A stretch of DNA of 43,684 nt from Candidatus Uhrbacteria bacterium CG_4_9_14_3_um_filter_50_9 (lineage in GTDB: Bacteria; Patescibacteriota; Patescibacteriia; UBA9934; GWF2-40-263). Positions 8,323 to 15,488 of this stretch are shown one piece after another; the first letter of the stretch is position 1, and the number at the start of each line of letters is the position of its first letter. Position numbers and translations under genes: made by a program. The stretch covers positions 1 to 43,684 of the forward strand of contig PFWU01000012.1 in NCBI GenBank assembly GCA_002791295.1. The letters run 5' to 3'. The notes below the pieces were generated by a model, which did no database searches, was not told where the DNA came from, and worked only from the letters and a program-made list of their open reading frames with translations.

Positions 8323-9072
8323 ATGGAAAACATCCTCCTTCCATCATCAATCCGATTCGAAGCAGGTGAGCGTACCAATGAAGGCATGCTTATTGTGGAG
8401 CCATGCTTTCATGGATACGGAACCACGCTTGGAAACGCATTGAGACGCGTTCTTCTGTCGTCTCTTCCTGGTGCAGCCGTAACGGCTGTTAAAATCAAAG
8501 GTGTAAGTCATGAGTTTCAAGCGGTTGAGAATGTGAAAGAAGATGCTCTTGAAATCATTCTTAATCTCAAGTCGCTGCGGATCAAATGTTTTAGTGATGA
8601 ACCTGTTGTGCTCAAGCTGAACACAAAAGGAATCAAGGCGGTGACGGCAGGTGACATTGAGCCAAATGCGGATGTAGAGATCGTGAATCCTGATCTAGTT
8701 ATTGCAAACATCACAGATGATTCAGCAACCCTTGAAATGGAAATTACCGTTCGAAGAGGACGTGGTTATAGCCCGACAGAGGAACGCACACACGAGGTTC
8801 ACGACATTGGAACGATCGGCATTGACGCCCTTTTTTCCCCAATTCGAAATGTTGGTTACCGTGTCGAGAATACACGTGTTGGTGAAATCACAAACTACGA
8901 CAAGTTGATAATGACCATTGAGACAGATGGTACGATCACAGCAGAAGATGCTGTTCAAGAATCCTCAAGAATCCTCATTGACTATTTTAAACTCTTACTG
9001 CAAAATCCTGGCGATTCTTCAGCCGAACTTACAATGACCGAAGGTTCAGTAGAAGAACAGGGAAACGAATAA
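8323..9072 (+). CDS. rpoA: RNA polymerase alpha subunit without C-terminal domain
   Basis: Alpha subunit that dimerises to nucleate RNA polymerase assembly. The 249 residues cover the N-terminal assembly domain: LPSSIRFE start, GTTLGNALRRVLLSSLPGAAV (about 33-53), the central insert and a second dimerisation helix ending near residue 232. After that only a short acidic tail remains. The C-terminal domain that binds UP elements and many activators (about 80-90 residues in typical 320-330-residue alphas) is missing. It is not displaced into another frame, because rplQ starts six bases after the stop. Promoter strength should therefore depend on the -35/-10 boxes, which fits the good boxes seen in this window. 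Confidence 0.94.
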   Translation: MENILLPSSIRFEAGERTNEGMLIVEPCFHGYGTTLGNALRRVLLSSLPGAAVTAVKIKGVSHEFQAVENVKEDALEIILNLKSLRIKCFSDEPVVLKLNTKGIKAVTAGDIEPNADVEIVNPDLVIANITDDSATLEMEITVRRGRGYSPTEERTHEVHDIGTIGIDALFSPIRNVGYRVENTRVGEITNYDKLIMTIETDGTITAEDAVQESSRILIDYFKLLLQNPGDSSAELTMTEGSVEEQGNE

Positions 9073-9078
9073 GAACGT

Positions 9079-9429
9079 ATGCGCCATCGCAAGAAAGGAA
9101 CAATCCTAGATCGAAAGAAAGCTTCTCGCGAGGCCTTGCTTAGAAATCTTGCAGCAAGTGTCATCCTCCATGAACGTGTAAAGACGACTGAAGCAAAGGC
9201 AAAAGCTGTCCGACCTTTGGTAGAGAAGGCAATTACCCGAGGGAAGCAGCCAACACTGGCAAATCGACGACAACTCATGAAGTTTTTTTACACAGATCAC
9301 CCAATCAATAAGCTGTTTGAGGTTTTAGGACCTCGCTATGCTTCTCGACCAGGTGGCTACACCCGCATTGTAAAACTAGGTCATCGTCAGAATGATGGTG
9401 CTGACATGGTTCAAATCGAACTCGTATGA
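9079..9429 (+). CDS. rplQ: 50S ribosomal protein L17
   Basis: Large-subunit protein near the exit tunnel. The 116 residues begin MRHRKKGTILDRKKASREALLRN-like and contain the conserved LFEVLGPRYASRPGGYTRI segment and the end motif [10 protein letters not shown]. Length is typical. It follows rpoA by six bases and overlaps rplM by four (ATGA), indicating translational coupling. Confidence 0.95.
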   Translation: MRHRKKGTILDRKKASREALLRNLAASVILHERVKTTEAKAKAVRPLVEKAITRGKQPTLANRRQLMKFFYTDHPINKLFEVLGPRYASRPGGYTRIVKLGHRQNDGADMVQIELV

Positions 9430-9785
9430 TAAAGGTAGAACGAGACATCCACACAATTGACGCCGAAGGAAAGGCGCCAGGACGTATCGCCACTGAGGTG
9501 ACACAGCTTTTAATTGGAAAGCACAAACCAAACTTTACCCCAAATATAGATGGTGGTGATCATGTTCAAGTCATCAATGCAGCAAAGATGAAGATTTCTG
9601 GAAAAAAGTTGGACCAGAAGATGTATTATCGACACAGCGGTTATGCTGGTGGGTTGAATGAACAAGCGATGTCAGACATCTGGACGGACGATCCATCTGA
9701 AATTGTGCGACGAAGTGTCTCTCGCATGCTCCCCAAGAATAAGCAGCGCAATGAGCGCATGAAGCGTCTTGCTGTAAGCAATTAA
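9426..9785 (+). CDS. rplM: 50S ribosomal protein L13 (short)
   Basis: Early-assembly protein of the 50S subunit. The 119 residues include the family markers [20 protein letters not shown], a [11 protein letters not shown] strand, [11 protein letters not shown] and [20 protein letters not shown]. It is about 20 residues shorter than the E. coli protein (142), mainly at the C-terminus, where it ends soon after the MKRL helix. It overlaps the rplQ stop and is followed after one base by rpsI, its usual partner gene. Confidence 0.94.
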   Translation: MIKVERDIHTIDAEGKAPGRIATEVTQLLIGKHKPNFTPNIDGGDHVQVINAAKMKISGKKLDQKMYYRHSGYAGGLNEQAMSDIWTDDPSEIVRRSVSRMLPKNKQRNERMKRLAVSN

Positions 9786-9786
9786 T

Positions 9787-10191
9787 ATGAGTGAATCAGG
9801 AACAACTTACATCGAAGCAATTGGACGCCGAAAGCGTGCTGCGGCGCGCGTGCGTCTGTACCAAGGTGGAAGCGGAAGCATTAAGGTAAATGATAGAAAT
9901 CTCGCTGAATACCTGCCAGTTGCCATTTTACAAGAGGCTGTAAAAAGTCCTCTCGTCCTCACTGGGACTGATGGAATGTTCGACATCACCGTCCATGTTA
10001 AGGGTGGAGGGATCCATGGACAAGCAGATGCGATCCGAATGGGGATCGCACGTTCACTCGTAGATTTTAACCCAGAGTTTAGGGCTGTGTTGCGTAAAGG
10101 CGGTTTCCTTTCTCGTGACGCACGTCGTCGTGAGCGAAAGAAGCCAGGTCTCAAGAGCGCACGTCGCGCTGCTCAGTTCTCAAAACGTTAG
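9787..10191 (+). CDS. rpsI: 30S ribosomal protein S9
   Basis: Small-subunit head protein whose C-terminal tail reaches the P-site tRNA anticodon. The 134 residues include the [19 protein letters not shown] start, [19 protein letters not shown] (about 78-96) and the basic tail ending in QFSKR, with the final arginine that touches tRNA. It is the last gene of the infA operon and is followed by a strong hairpin. Confidence 0.96.
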   Translation: MSESGTTYIEAIGRRKRAAARVRLYQGGSGSIKVNDRNLAEYLPVAILQEAVKSPLVLTGTDGMFDITVHVKGGGIHGQADAIRMGIARSLVDFNPEFRAVLRKGGFLSRDARRRERKKPGLKSARRAAQFSKR

Positions 10192-10198
10192 AAATCAA

Positions 10199-10224
10199 AG
10201 ACCAGGGCCTCAGGGCCCTGGTTT
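10199..10224 (+). terminator. Terminator of the infA-rpsI operon
   Basis: A GC-rich nine-base-pair perfect stem (10201-10209 with 10214-10222) around a TCAG loop, extended by one G-U and one A-T pair. Only three T residues follow directly, so termination may be partial. It starts seven bases after the rpsI stop. Confidence 0.72.
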
Positions 10225-10251
10225 GACATTTAGGGTTCGGAATGCTTAAAT
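10223..10251 (+). promoter_or_regulatory. Candidate promoter of the GC-rich gene
   Basis: TTGACA (10223-10228), 17-base spacer, TTAAAT (10246-10251). The -35 is perfect and the -10 is weak (4 of 6). The predicted start, about 10258, leaves a leader of about 42 bases with a strong Shine-Dalgarno site. It begins inside the 3' edge of the preceding terminator. Confidence 0.5.
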
Positions 10252-10285
10252 CTGCAACCAGGAGTAGATTTCCTACATCACTGGC

Positions 10286-10292
10286 AGGAGGG
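10286..10292 (+). promoter_or_regulatory. Strong Shine-Dalgarno site of the GC-rich gene
   Basis: AGGAGGG at 10286-10292, seven bases before the ATG at 10300. This is the best ribosome binding site in the window and contrasts with the SD-less starts of the neighbouring genes. It also fixes the start codon of the gene. Confidence 0.75.
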
Positions 10293-10299
10293 AAGAGGA

Positions 10300-11379
10300 A
10301 TGCCCAGACCACCCAATTCACAGAGGCAGATGCCTCGCCGGGCCGAGCTTTCGCTCAGTCCACACCTGACCAAGACGACGGGTCGCAGGGAGGTCAAACC
10401 CGACCTCGATTTCGCCAAGGGTCACGGCATCGGTGTGGTTCAGCTCGAGCCCGGAACACAGGCGATTCCGGCCACAATCGGCATGCGGTCGCTCCTCAAG
10501 CACATCGAGGTGTCAGTCCCCACTGCACTCACCATCGACCACTGGACGACGACCCTAAGCCCCATGTCGCCAAACCTGCAGAGACGGCTCTTGGCAGCGC
10601 GGAATGCGACCCAAATGGGCGACATCGATCCTCTGGACATGCCGGCGCTTCCAGGCTTCCTCTCGGCGTCCTACGACGCCATCAGGGAGTTGCGCCTTGG
10701 GCATCAGCCCTTCTCTGATCTCAACCCGCCTCGTGAGGGGGCTGTGATCGAGGTGACCTACGCACTGGTGCCCAAGGACGATGGAACCCTGGGCCCTGTG
10801 ATCGGCTTCAAGGCCTCGACGGTGACGGCCCTCGAACATCTGCAGCGCATCGCGCTGAGGCGTCAAGCACAGAACGATCGGATCTTCGCTGCGGCCTGCT
10901 GGCCGTTCAAGGGTCCCAAGTTCTGGGTCAGCGAGGATGCCTCCGGGAACGAAACCGGTCGAATCCAGCTCTGGCCAGCCGGCCGTGAACGCACAGTCAT
11001 GGCGATTCCCGAGCTTCCTGCGGATCCCTGGGCCATGGACGGCGAGCAATATGCCGACGTTGGTCTCGCCTGTGCCAGAATGGAGCGGGTCTTCAACTCT
11101 CTCTGGCGGGCGGTCTACGCCATGGACGAACGTGTCAGTCGTCAGCTCGAAGAGCAGGGTTACGACTTCTCCCGTGTCGAGGGCACCTGCCTGGGTGCCG
11201 GGCCGCTTCACGAGATGATGAGTCCGCGTCTCCAGGCCGGCAACCTCACTCAGCTCGGCGAGTTCGCTGACTGGTTTGAGGAGGAGGCTCTTCCAGAAAT
11301 CGGGGCAGAACATCTCGATCGCCTCGCTACGAACCACGGCTTCGCCACCCACTACGACTTTGAGATCATCGACGACTAG
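10300..11379 (+). CDS. Hypothetical GC-rich protein, probably acquired by transfer
   Basis: I do not recognise this 359-residue protein. It appears soluble: no signal peptide or membrane helix, a proline- and arginine-rich N-terminus (about 1-30), and an acidic C-terminus. A region with several tryptophans lies around 205-250. Base composition differs sharply from the neighbours: 10621-10680 has 39 G/C of 60, against 22 of 60 for 9541-9600 in rplM. In the codons checked from 10621, about four fifths end in G or C, which supports this strand and frame over the long antisense frame. It has its own promoter candidate, a strong Shine-Dalgarno site and a terminator, so it behaves as a self-contained single-gene cassette between the ribosomal operon and the glycan cluster. 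No flanking repeats or integrase are visible. Confidence 0.75.
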   Translation: MPRPPNSQRQMPRRAELSLSPHLTKTTGRREVKPDLDFAKGHGIGVVQLEPGTQAIPATIGMRSLLKHIEVSVPTALTIDHWTTTLSPMSPNLQRRLLAARNATQMGDIDPLDMPALPGFLSASYDAIRELRLGHQPFSDLNPPREGAVIEVTYALVPKDDGTLGPVIGFKASTVTALEHLQRIALRRQAQNDRIFAAACWPFKGPKFWVSEDASGNETGRIQLWPAGRERTVMAIPELPADPWAMDGEQYADVGLACARMERVFNSLWRAVYAMDERVSRQLEEQGYDFSRVEGTCLGAGPLHEMMSPRLQAGNLTQLGEFADWFEEEALPEIGAEHLDRLATNHGFATHYDFEIIDD

Positions 11380-11382
11380 CTG

Positions 11383-11407
11383 AACGGCAGACATACACTG
11401 CCGTTTT
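11383..11407 (+). terminator. Terminator of the GC-rich gene
   Basis: An eight-base-pair perfect stem (11383-11390 with 11398-11405) around a seven-base loop, ending in TTTT. It begins three bases after the stop codon at 11379, as expected for an intrinsic terminator. Confidence 0.78.
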
Positions 11408-11432
11408 CATATTCCCTAAAAACCAGTAAACT
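11404..11432 (+). promoter_or_regulatory. Candidate promoter of the flippase gene (leaderless type)
   Basis: TTTTCA (11404-11409), 17-base spacer, TAAACT (11427-11432). The GTG start at 11442 follows after nine bases, so the transcript would be nearly leaderless. Both boxes match 4 of 6; the -35 overlaps the T-run of the preceding terminator. Confidence 0.48.
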
Positions 11433-11441
11433 AGAGCTGTT

Positions 11442-12875
11442 GTGAGCACACTATTGGCGAAAAATACCCTTTACCTAACCCTTGCGGCTGTGGGACAAAA
11501 GATGATTGCTTTTGTCTACTTTTTATTCTTGGCCCGCATCATGGAGCCAGAGGCCACGGGGGCCTATTTTCTTGCGGTATCGATTGCGACCATGTTTTCT
11601 GTCATCGCAGATTTTGGAATCACTCCAGTGATCATTCGTGAGATTGCCAAACGTCCTGACTCAGCTGTTCATCAGCTTCGCATTGCTCTTGGAACGAAAC
11701 TGCCATTCATCCTCCTGGCCGTGATTGGAACCCTCGGAGCAGGATATGTGCTTCAATACGATGCGAGGATCATTCTGTTAATCAGCTTGGCTTCACTGGT
11801 GCTGCTTCTAGATTCAGTCCACTTGCTATACTACGGGGCGCTTCGTGGAGCACAAAAACTTAAGTATGAATCCGTAGGTATTTTCTTGGGCCAGCTTGTC
11901 TCAGCTGTGAGTGGTGGATTGGTGCTGTGGTTTCATCCTTCACTGTCGCTCCTCATTTTTGCACTCGTTGCTGGTTCACTCACAAATGTCCTCGTATCCG
12001 TCACAAAATCTGTACGCGTTTACGGATCTCGCATTCTTAAACCGCTTTGGAATTGGCACGAGACGAAGCATCTTTTGCAGGTGGCACTCCCGTTTGCCCT
12101 TGCAGCCATCTTTGTCAAAGTCTATTCGTACGTTGATAGCATCTTCATTTCAAAAATGATCGATACCACTGCCGTCGGTATTTATAGCATTGCCTATAAG
12201 TTCACCTACGCCTTCCAGTTTTTGCCACTTGCCTTCATTGCGGCCTTCTATCCAGGGCTGAGTGCTCTTGTAGGTAAGGACCCAAAGAAACTTGAGCAAA
12301 CGTTCATGAAAGGCATGTGGTACATGATGCTGCTTGCCGTACCCATCACGTTCGGTATCTGGCTCATCGCTCCTGAGATGGTCCTCCTTGCCGGGAATGG
12401 ATATGAGGCATCTGCTCCAGTATTGCAAGCGCTTGTATTTGTACTCATTCCAATCTTCCTAGATTTTCCCGTTGGCTCTCTGCTTAATGCTTCCGATCGA
12501 CAAGCAACAAAGACAGGAATCATGGGCGTGACTATGGTTATTAATGTTGTCCTGAATGCGCTCCTTATCCCTCACTTCCAGGTTTTAGGTGCGGCCTATG
12601 CGGGTCTTGCAAGCTTTGCTTTTATGTATCTAGCGGGTCTTTATTTTGTTCCACAGTTGATTCAAGGATTTTCTTATACAAAGATGGCAAAACGTCTGCT
12701 GCCCATTTTGGGTTCAGGTTTGCTAATGCTTGTTGTTGGTTGGTCTATAAAGCCGCTGACAAGCTGGATCATCCTCATACCAGTCACAGCCGTGGTCTAT
12801 ATCACTGGACTGTATCTGACAGGTTCTGTGACAAAACGTGATCTTCAAGATGCTCGTAATCTGCTCCGCAACTAA
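11442..12875 (+). CDS. Wzx-type polysaccharide flippase (MOP superfamily)
   Basis: Membrane protein expected to move lipid-linked glycan repeat units across the cytoplasmic membrane. The 477 residues form about 12-14 hydrophobic segments, with the RfbX/Wzx-like N-terminus (LAKNTLYLTLAAVGQK, then FLARIMEPEATGAYFLA) and a MatE-like internal repeat. The start is a GTG directly ahead of the conserved N-terminus. It heads a five-gene surface-glycan cluster; the next gene begins two bases after its stop. It is distinct from MurJ at 2823, which has the MurJ N-terminal signature. The exact glycan substrate is unknown. Confidence 0.88.
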   Translation: MSTLLAKNTLYLTLAAVGQKMIAFVYFLFLARIMEPEATGAYFLAVSIATMFSVIADFGITPVIIREIAKRPDSAVHQLRIALGTKLPFILLAVIGTLGAGYVLQYDARIILLISLASLVLLLDSVHLLYYGALRGAQKLKYESVGIFLGQLVSAVSGGLVLWFHPSLSLLIFALVAGSLTNVLVSVTKSVRVYGSRILKPLWNWHETKHLLQVALPFALAAIFVKVYSYVDSIFISKMIDTTAVGIYSIAYKFTYAFQFLPLAFIAAFYPGLSALVGKDPKKLEQTFMKGMWYMMLLAVPITFGIWLIAPEMVLLAGNGYEASAPVLQALVFVLIPIFLDFPVGSLLNASDRQATKTGIMGVTMVINVVLNALLIPHFQVLGAAYAGLASFAFMYLAGLYFVPQLIQGFSYTKMAKRLLPILGSGLLMLVVGWSIKPLTSWIILIPVTAVVYITGLYLTGSVTKRDLQDARNLLRN

Positions 12876-12877
12876 GT

Positions 12878-13957
12878 ATGGATAGCAAACGAGACCTCCT
12901 TCTACTCACACCAGATTTTCCACCCAACAGGGGAGGGGTGGCGCGTTATCTTTCCGCACTCGCCACATATCTGAAGGAGCGTATTGTGGTGGTCGCAGAG
13001 GAACATCCTGAGTGGCAACAAACAGATCCACTCGCTCCATACCCTGTTTACCGCACACCACTCCTGTACAAGCACTGGTGGCCTAAGTGGATGAAGACCA
13101 CAAGGTATCTCAAACAGGTACGTGCTCAGTACAACATCGTGTTGGTCAGCCATGTCTTGCCCTATGGCACTGCCGCAATGGCCGCAAACATTCCTTACAT
13201 TATCTTTACTCATGGTCTTGATATTCGTCTGGCAAAACGAAATGCGCACAAAAGAAAGGTCGCAGAACGAGTCTTGAAAAAAGCACGGTTGGTCGTTGCA
13301 AATTCCGAGGCGCTTGCTCAGGAAATTCTTCAAGATTTCAATGTGCAATCTCTCGTGATCCATCCGTGTCTTGATGTTCAAGAACTTCAAGTAAAAAAAG
13401 CATCTCCACGGCTTGAACTTCTGACCGTCAGTCGACTTGTGGAGCGCAAAGGGCATTCTTTTGTTCTCAACACACTTGCTGCCTTGCGTCATGGTGGAGC
13501 ATTGCAGGATTTCACCTATCACATTGTTGGAACAGGACCCATGAAGATGACGTTAGAATCTATGACGCACGAACTTGGTTTAGACGGGCATGTTCAATTT
13601 CATGGGGGTGTCTCTGATGATGAGCTCCAGCGGTTTTATGCGCAGGCGGATATCTTTGTGATGCCTGTCACGGATGATCCCATCGACAAGGAAGGGTTTG
13701 GGTATGTATTTTTAGAAGCAGCTGCACATGCGACCCCATCTATTACCTCTCGTATTCCAGGGGTTGATGAAGCAGTGATCGATGGTGAAACTGGGTTGCT
13801 CATTGATGCTGGGGATCAGAAACAACTTGCGCATGCGATTACACAACTCGCAACAGATGAAGACTATCGTGCAGCACTTGGTCAGCGTGCCTATGCACGG
13901 GTGAAATCCACCTTTGATTGCAAACAACAATTTTCAAAGCTGGATCCATATCTATGA
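12878..13957 (+). CDS. Glycosyltransferase family 4 protein
   Basis: GT-B fold retaining glycosyltransferase, probably adding a sugar to the lipid-linked glycan at the inner face of the membrane. In 359 residues it shows the N-terminal PDFPPNRGGVARYL loop (about 13-26), a second Rossmann domain starting LLTVSRLVERKGHS (about 181-194), GTGPMK, and the EGFGYVFLEAAAH E-x7-E motif that contacts the nucleotide sugar. The stop overlaps the next gene by ATGA. Sugar donor and acceptor cannot be told from sequence. Confidence 0.9.
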   Translation: MDSKRDLLLLTPDFPPNRGGVARYLSALATYLKERIVVVAEEHPEWQQTDPLAPYPVYRTPLLYKHWWPKWMKTTRYLKQVRAQYNIVLVSHVLPYGTAAMAANIPYIIFTHGLDIRLAKRNAHKRKVAERVLKKARLVVANSEALAQEILQDFNVQSLVIHPCLDVQELQVKKASPRLELLTVSRLVERKGHSFVLNTLAALRHGGALQDFTYHIVGTGPMKMTLESMTHELGLDGHVQFHGGVSDDELQRFYAQADIFVMPVTDDPIDKEGFGYVFLEAAAHATPSITSRIPGVDEAVIDGETGLLIDAGDQKQLAHAITQLATDEDYRAALGQRAYARVKSTFDCKQQFSKLDPYL

Positions 13958-14646
13958 GAGAGACCATCTCCGTCATTATTCCTACATACCAACACGGTGA
14001 CTCTATTGTTGCCTGTTTAGAGTCCATCCTGCGGCAGTCACGTCAGGCAGATGAGATTATTGTGGTTGATGACGGTTCGACAGATGAGACAAAACAGATT
14101 CTTTCAAGTTATCTAGATCGTATCGAGTATCTCCACCAGGAAAATGCAGGGGCCCCAGCGGCTCGCATGAGAGGATTTAAATCGTCAAAGGGTTCTCTTT
14201 TGCTTTTCTGTGACGCAGACATACACATGCATAAAGATCTACTTAAAGAGCTTGAAACAGCCCTTAGAGATGATCCTGGAGCCTCTTGGGCCTACTGTGG
14301 CTTTCGGTGGGGGTGGAAACGCTTCCGTTCACGCCCTTATGATAAGGAAGCACTAAAACGGAACAATTACATTCATACGACCTCCCTCATACGCCGTGAA
14401 TCGTTTCCAGGCTTTGATCACACACTTAAGCGCTTCCAGGACTGGGATCTTTGGCTGACCATGAGTGAGCAGGGTCATCGAGGCACCTTTGTTGATAAGG
14501 AATTATTTCGTGTGATCCACCAGCGTGGCCGAACGGGAATGTCCGCATGGATTCCTTCATTTCTGTTTAAGCTCCCCTTTGAAACAAAACGTGTTCGTGA
14601 ACACCGTGCAGCCGAACAAGTCGTCCGAGAGAAACATCGATTATGA
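13954..14646 (+). CDS. Glycosyltransferase family 2 protein
   Basis: GT-A fold inverting glycosyltransferase. The 230 residues start with SVIIPTYQHGDSI, followed by the nucleotide-binding VVDDGSTDET (about 37-46) and the metal-binding CDADIH (DxD-like, about 86-91). A QDWDLWL motif near 160 is typical of the acceptor side. The ATG at 13954 is chosen because it overlaps the upstream stop (ATGA) and precedes the conserved beta strand; a longer frame would only add residues from inside the upstream gene. There is no membrane helix, so it is probably peripheral. Confidence 0.9.
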   Translation: MRETISVIIPTYQHGDSIVACLESILRQSRQADEIIVVDDGSTDETKQILSSYLDRIEYLHQENAGAPAARMRGFKSSKGSLLLFCDADIHMHKDLLKELETALRDDPGASWAYCGFRWGWKRFRSRPYDKEALKRNNYIHTTSLIRRESFPGFDHTLKRFQDWDLWLTMSEQGHRGTFVDKELFRVIHQRGRTGMSAWIPSFLFKLPFETKRVREHRAAEQVVREKHRL

Positions 14647-15488
14647 TTTCCGTTGTCACCGTCAACTACAAGACTGTCGACTACACCCTAAAAATGTTGG
14701 AGTCATTATTTACCCATCATGTAAAAGAGGCTGTAGAAGTTTTTGTTGTTGAAAATGCCTCGGGCGACAGCATGGAGGAAGTACGTGCTCGATTTCCGCA
14801 GGTAACAGTGATCGAATCTGACGTGAACCTTGGATTTGCTGGGGGATGTAATCTTGGTATTCAAAAAGCAACTGGAGACTATGTTGTGCTGATCAATCCA
14901 GATATTGTGTTTGTGGACGAAGCGCTCTACATGATGCAAGACCACATGAATAACGACACAGAGGTCGGTATCGGCGGCGCATCGTTAAAAAACATGGACG
15001 GCACACAACAAGATTGCGTGTGGCGTTTCCCAACACCTCTTGATCAACTCTTCTTACTCCTAAAGTTCAACCACGTATTCCCAAACCACCCGATCCTTCA
15101 AAGGTGGCTGATGAAAGATTTTACTTACGGTCGCACACAAAATGTGGATCAGGTGATGGGGGCCTTCTTCTATATTCGTCGCAAGGTGATTGAACAGATC
15201 GGACCCATGGATGATGACTTTTTTATGTGGTACGAGGAAGTCGATTATTGTAAGCGTGCGAAGATTAGCGATTGGCATGTCCGGTACTATCACGACGTAG
15301 TCGCAAAGCACAAAAAGGGGAGTAGCTTCGATCGTGTGCCTACGATTAAGAAGCAGACGATGTTGCGTAAAAGTATCCGACGATACATGCGCAAGCATTA
15401 CGGAGCCGTTGTCGGTAGTCTGTTCGTAGTGGGGGAACCCGTCTTCTTCCTCTTGAGTCTCGTTGCGTCCATTCTTAAACCCATATGA
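14643..15488 (+). CDS. Glycosyltransferase family 2, rhamnosyltransferase-like
   Basis: The 281 residues begin MISVVTVNYKTVDYTLKML and show NLGFAGGCNLGI (about 61-72) and LINPDIVF (about 82-89), a pattern common in WbbL-like rhamnosyl- and related transferases. A later FFMWYEEVDYCKRA segment is the typical C-terminal acceptor motif of this group. The last 25 residues are hydrophobic and may hold the protein at the membrane. It overlaps both neighbours by ATGA. Rhamnose as donor is inference from resemblance only. Confidence 0.88.
   Translation: MISVVTVNYKTVDYTLKMLESLFTHHVKEAVEVFVVENASGDSMEEVRARFPQVTVIESDVNLGFAGGCNLGIQKATGDYVVLINPDIVFVDEALYMMQDHMNNDTEVGIGGASLKNMDGTQQDCVWRFPTPLDQLFLLLKFNHVFPNHPILQRWLMKDFTYGRTQNVDQVMGAFFYIRRKVIEQIGPMDDDFFMWYEEVDYCKRAKISDWHVRYYHDVVAKHKKGSSFDRVPTIKKQTMLRKSIRRYMRKHYGAVVGSLFVVGEPVFFLLSLVASILKPI

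Noticed and set aside
10242-10718. Overlapping plus-strand frame (158 residues) at the start of the GC-rich region
   Set aside because: It lacks a ribosome binding site, is out of frame with the GC3-biased gene, and reads as low-complexity shadow sequence.
10555-11394. Long open frame on the minus strand opposite the GC-rich gene
   Set aside because: The plus-strand frame has the Shine-Dalgarno site, terminator and GC-biased third positions; long antisense frames are expected in GC-rich coding DNA.
11380-11441. Possible attachment site or IS end at the edge of the GC-rich gene
   Set aside because: The only repeat is the terminator hairpin; no direct repeat matches the other edge near 10192-10300 and no integrase or transposase is present.
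12902-13522. A 206-residue open frame antisense to the GT4 gene
   Set aside because: Shadow of a recognised glycosyltransferase; no start signal or homology pattern.
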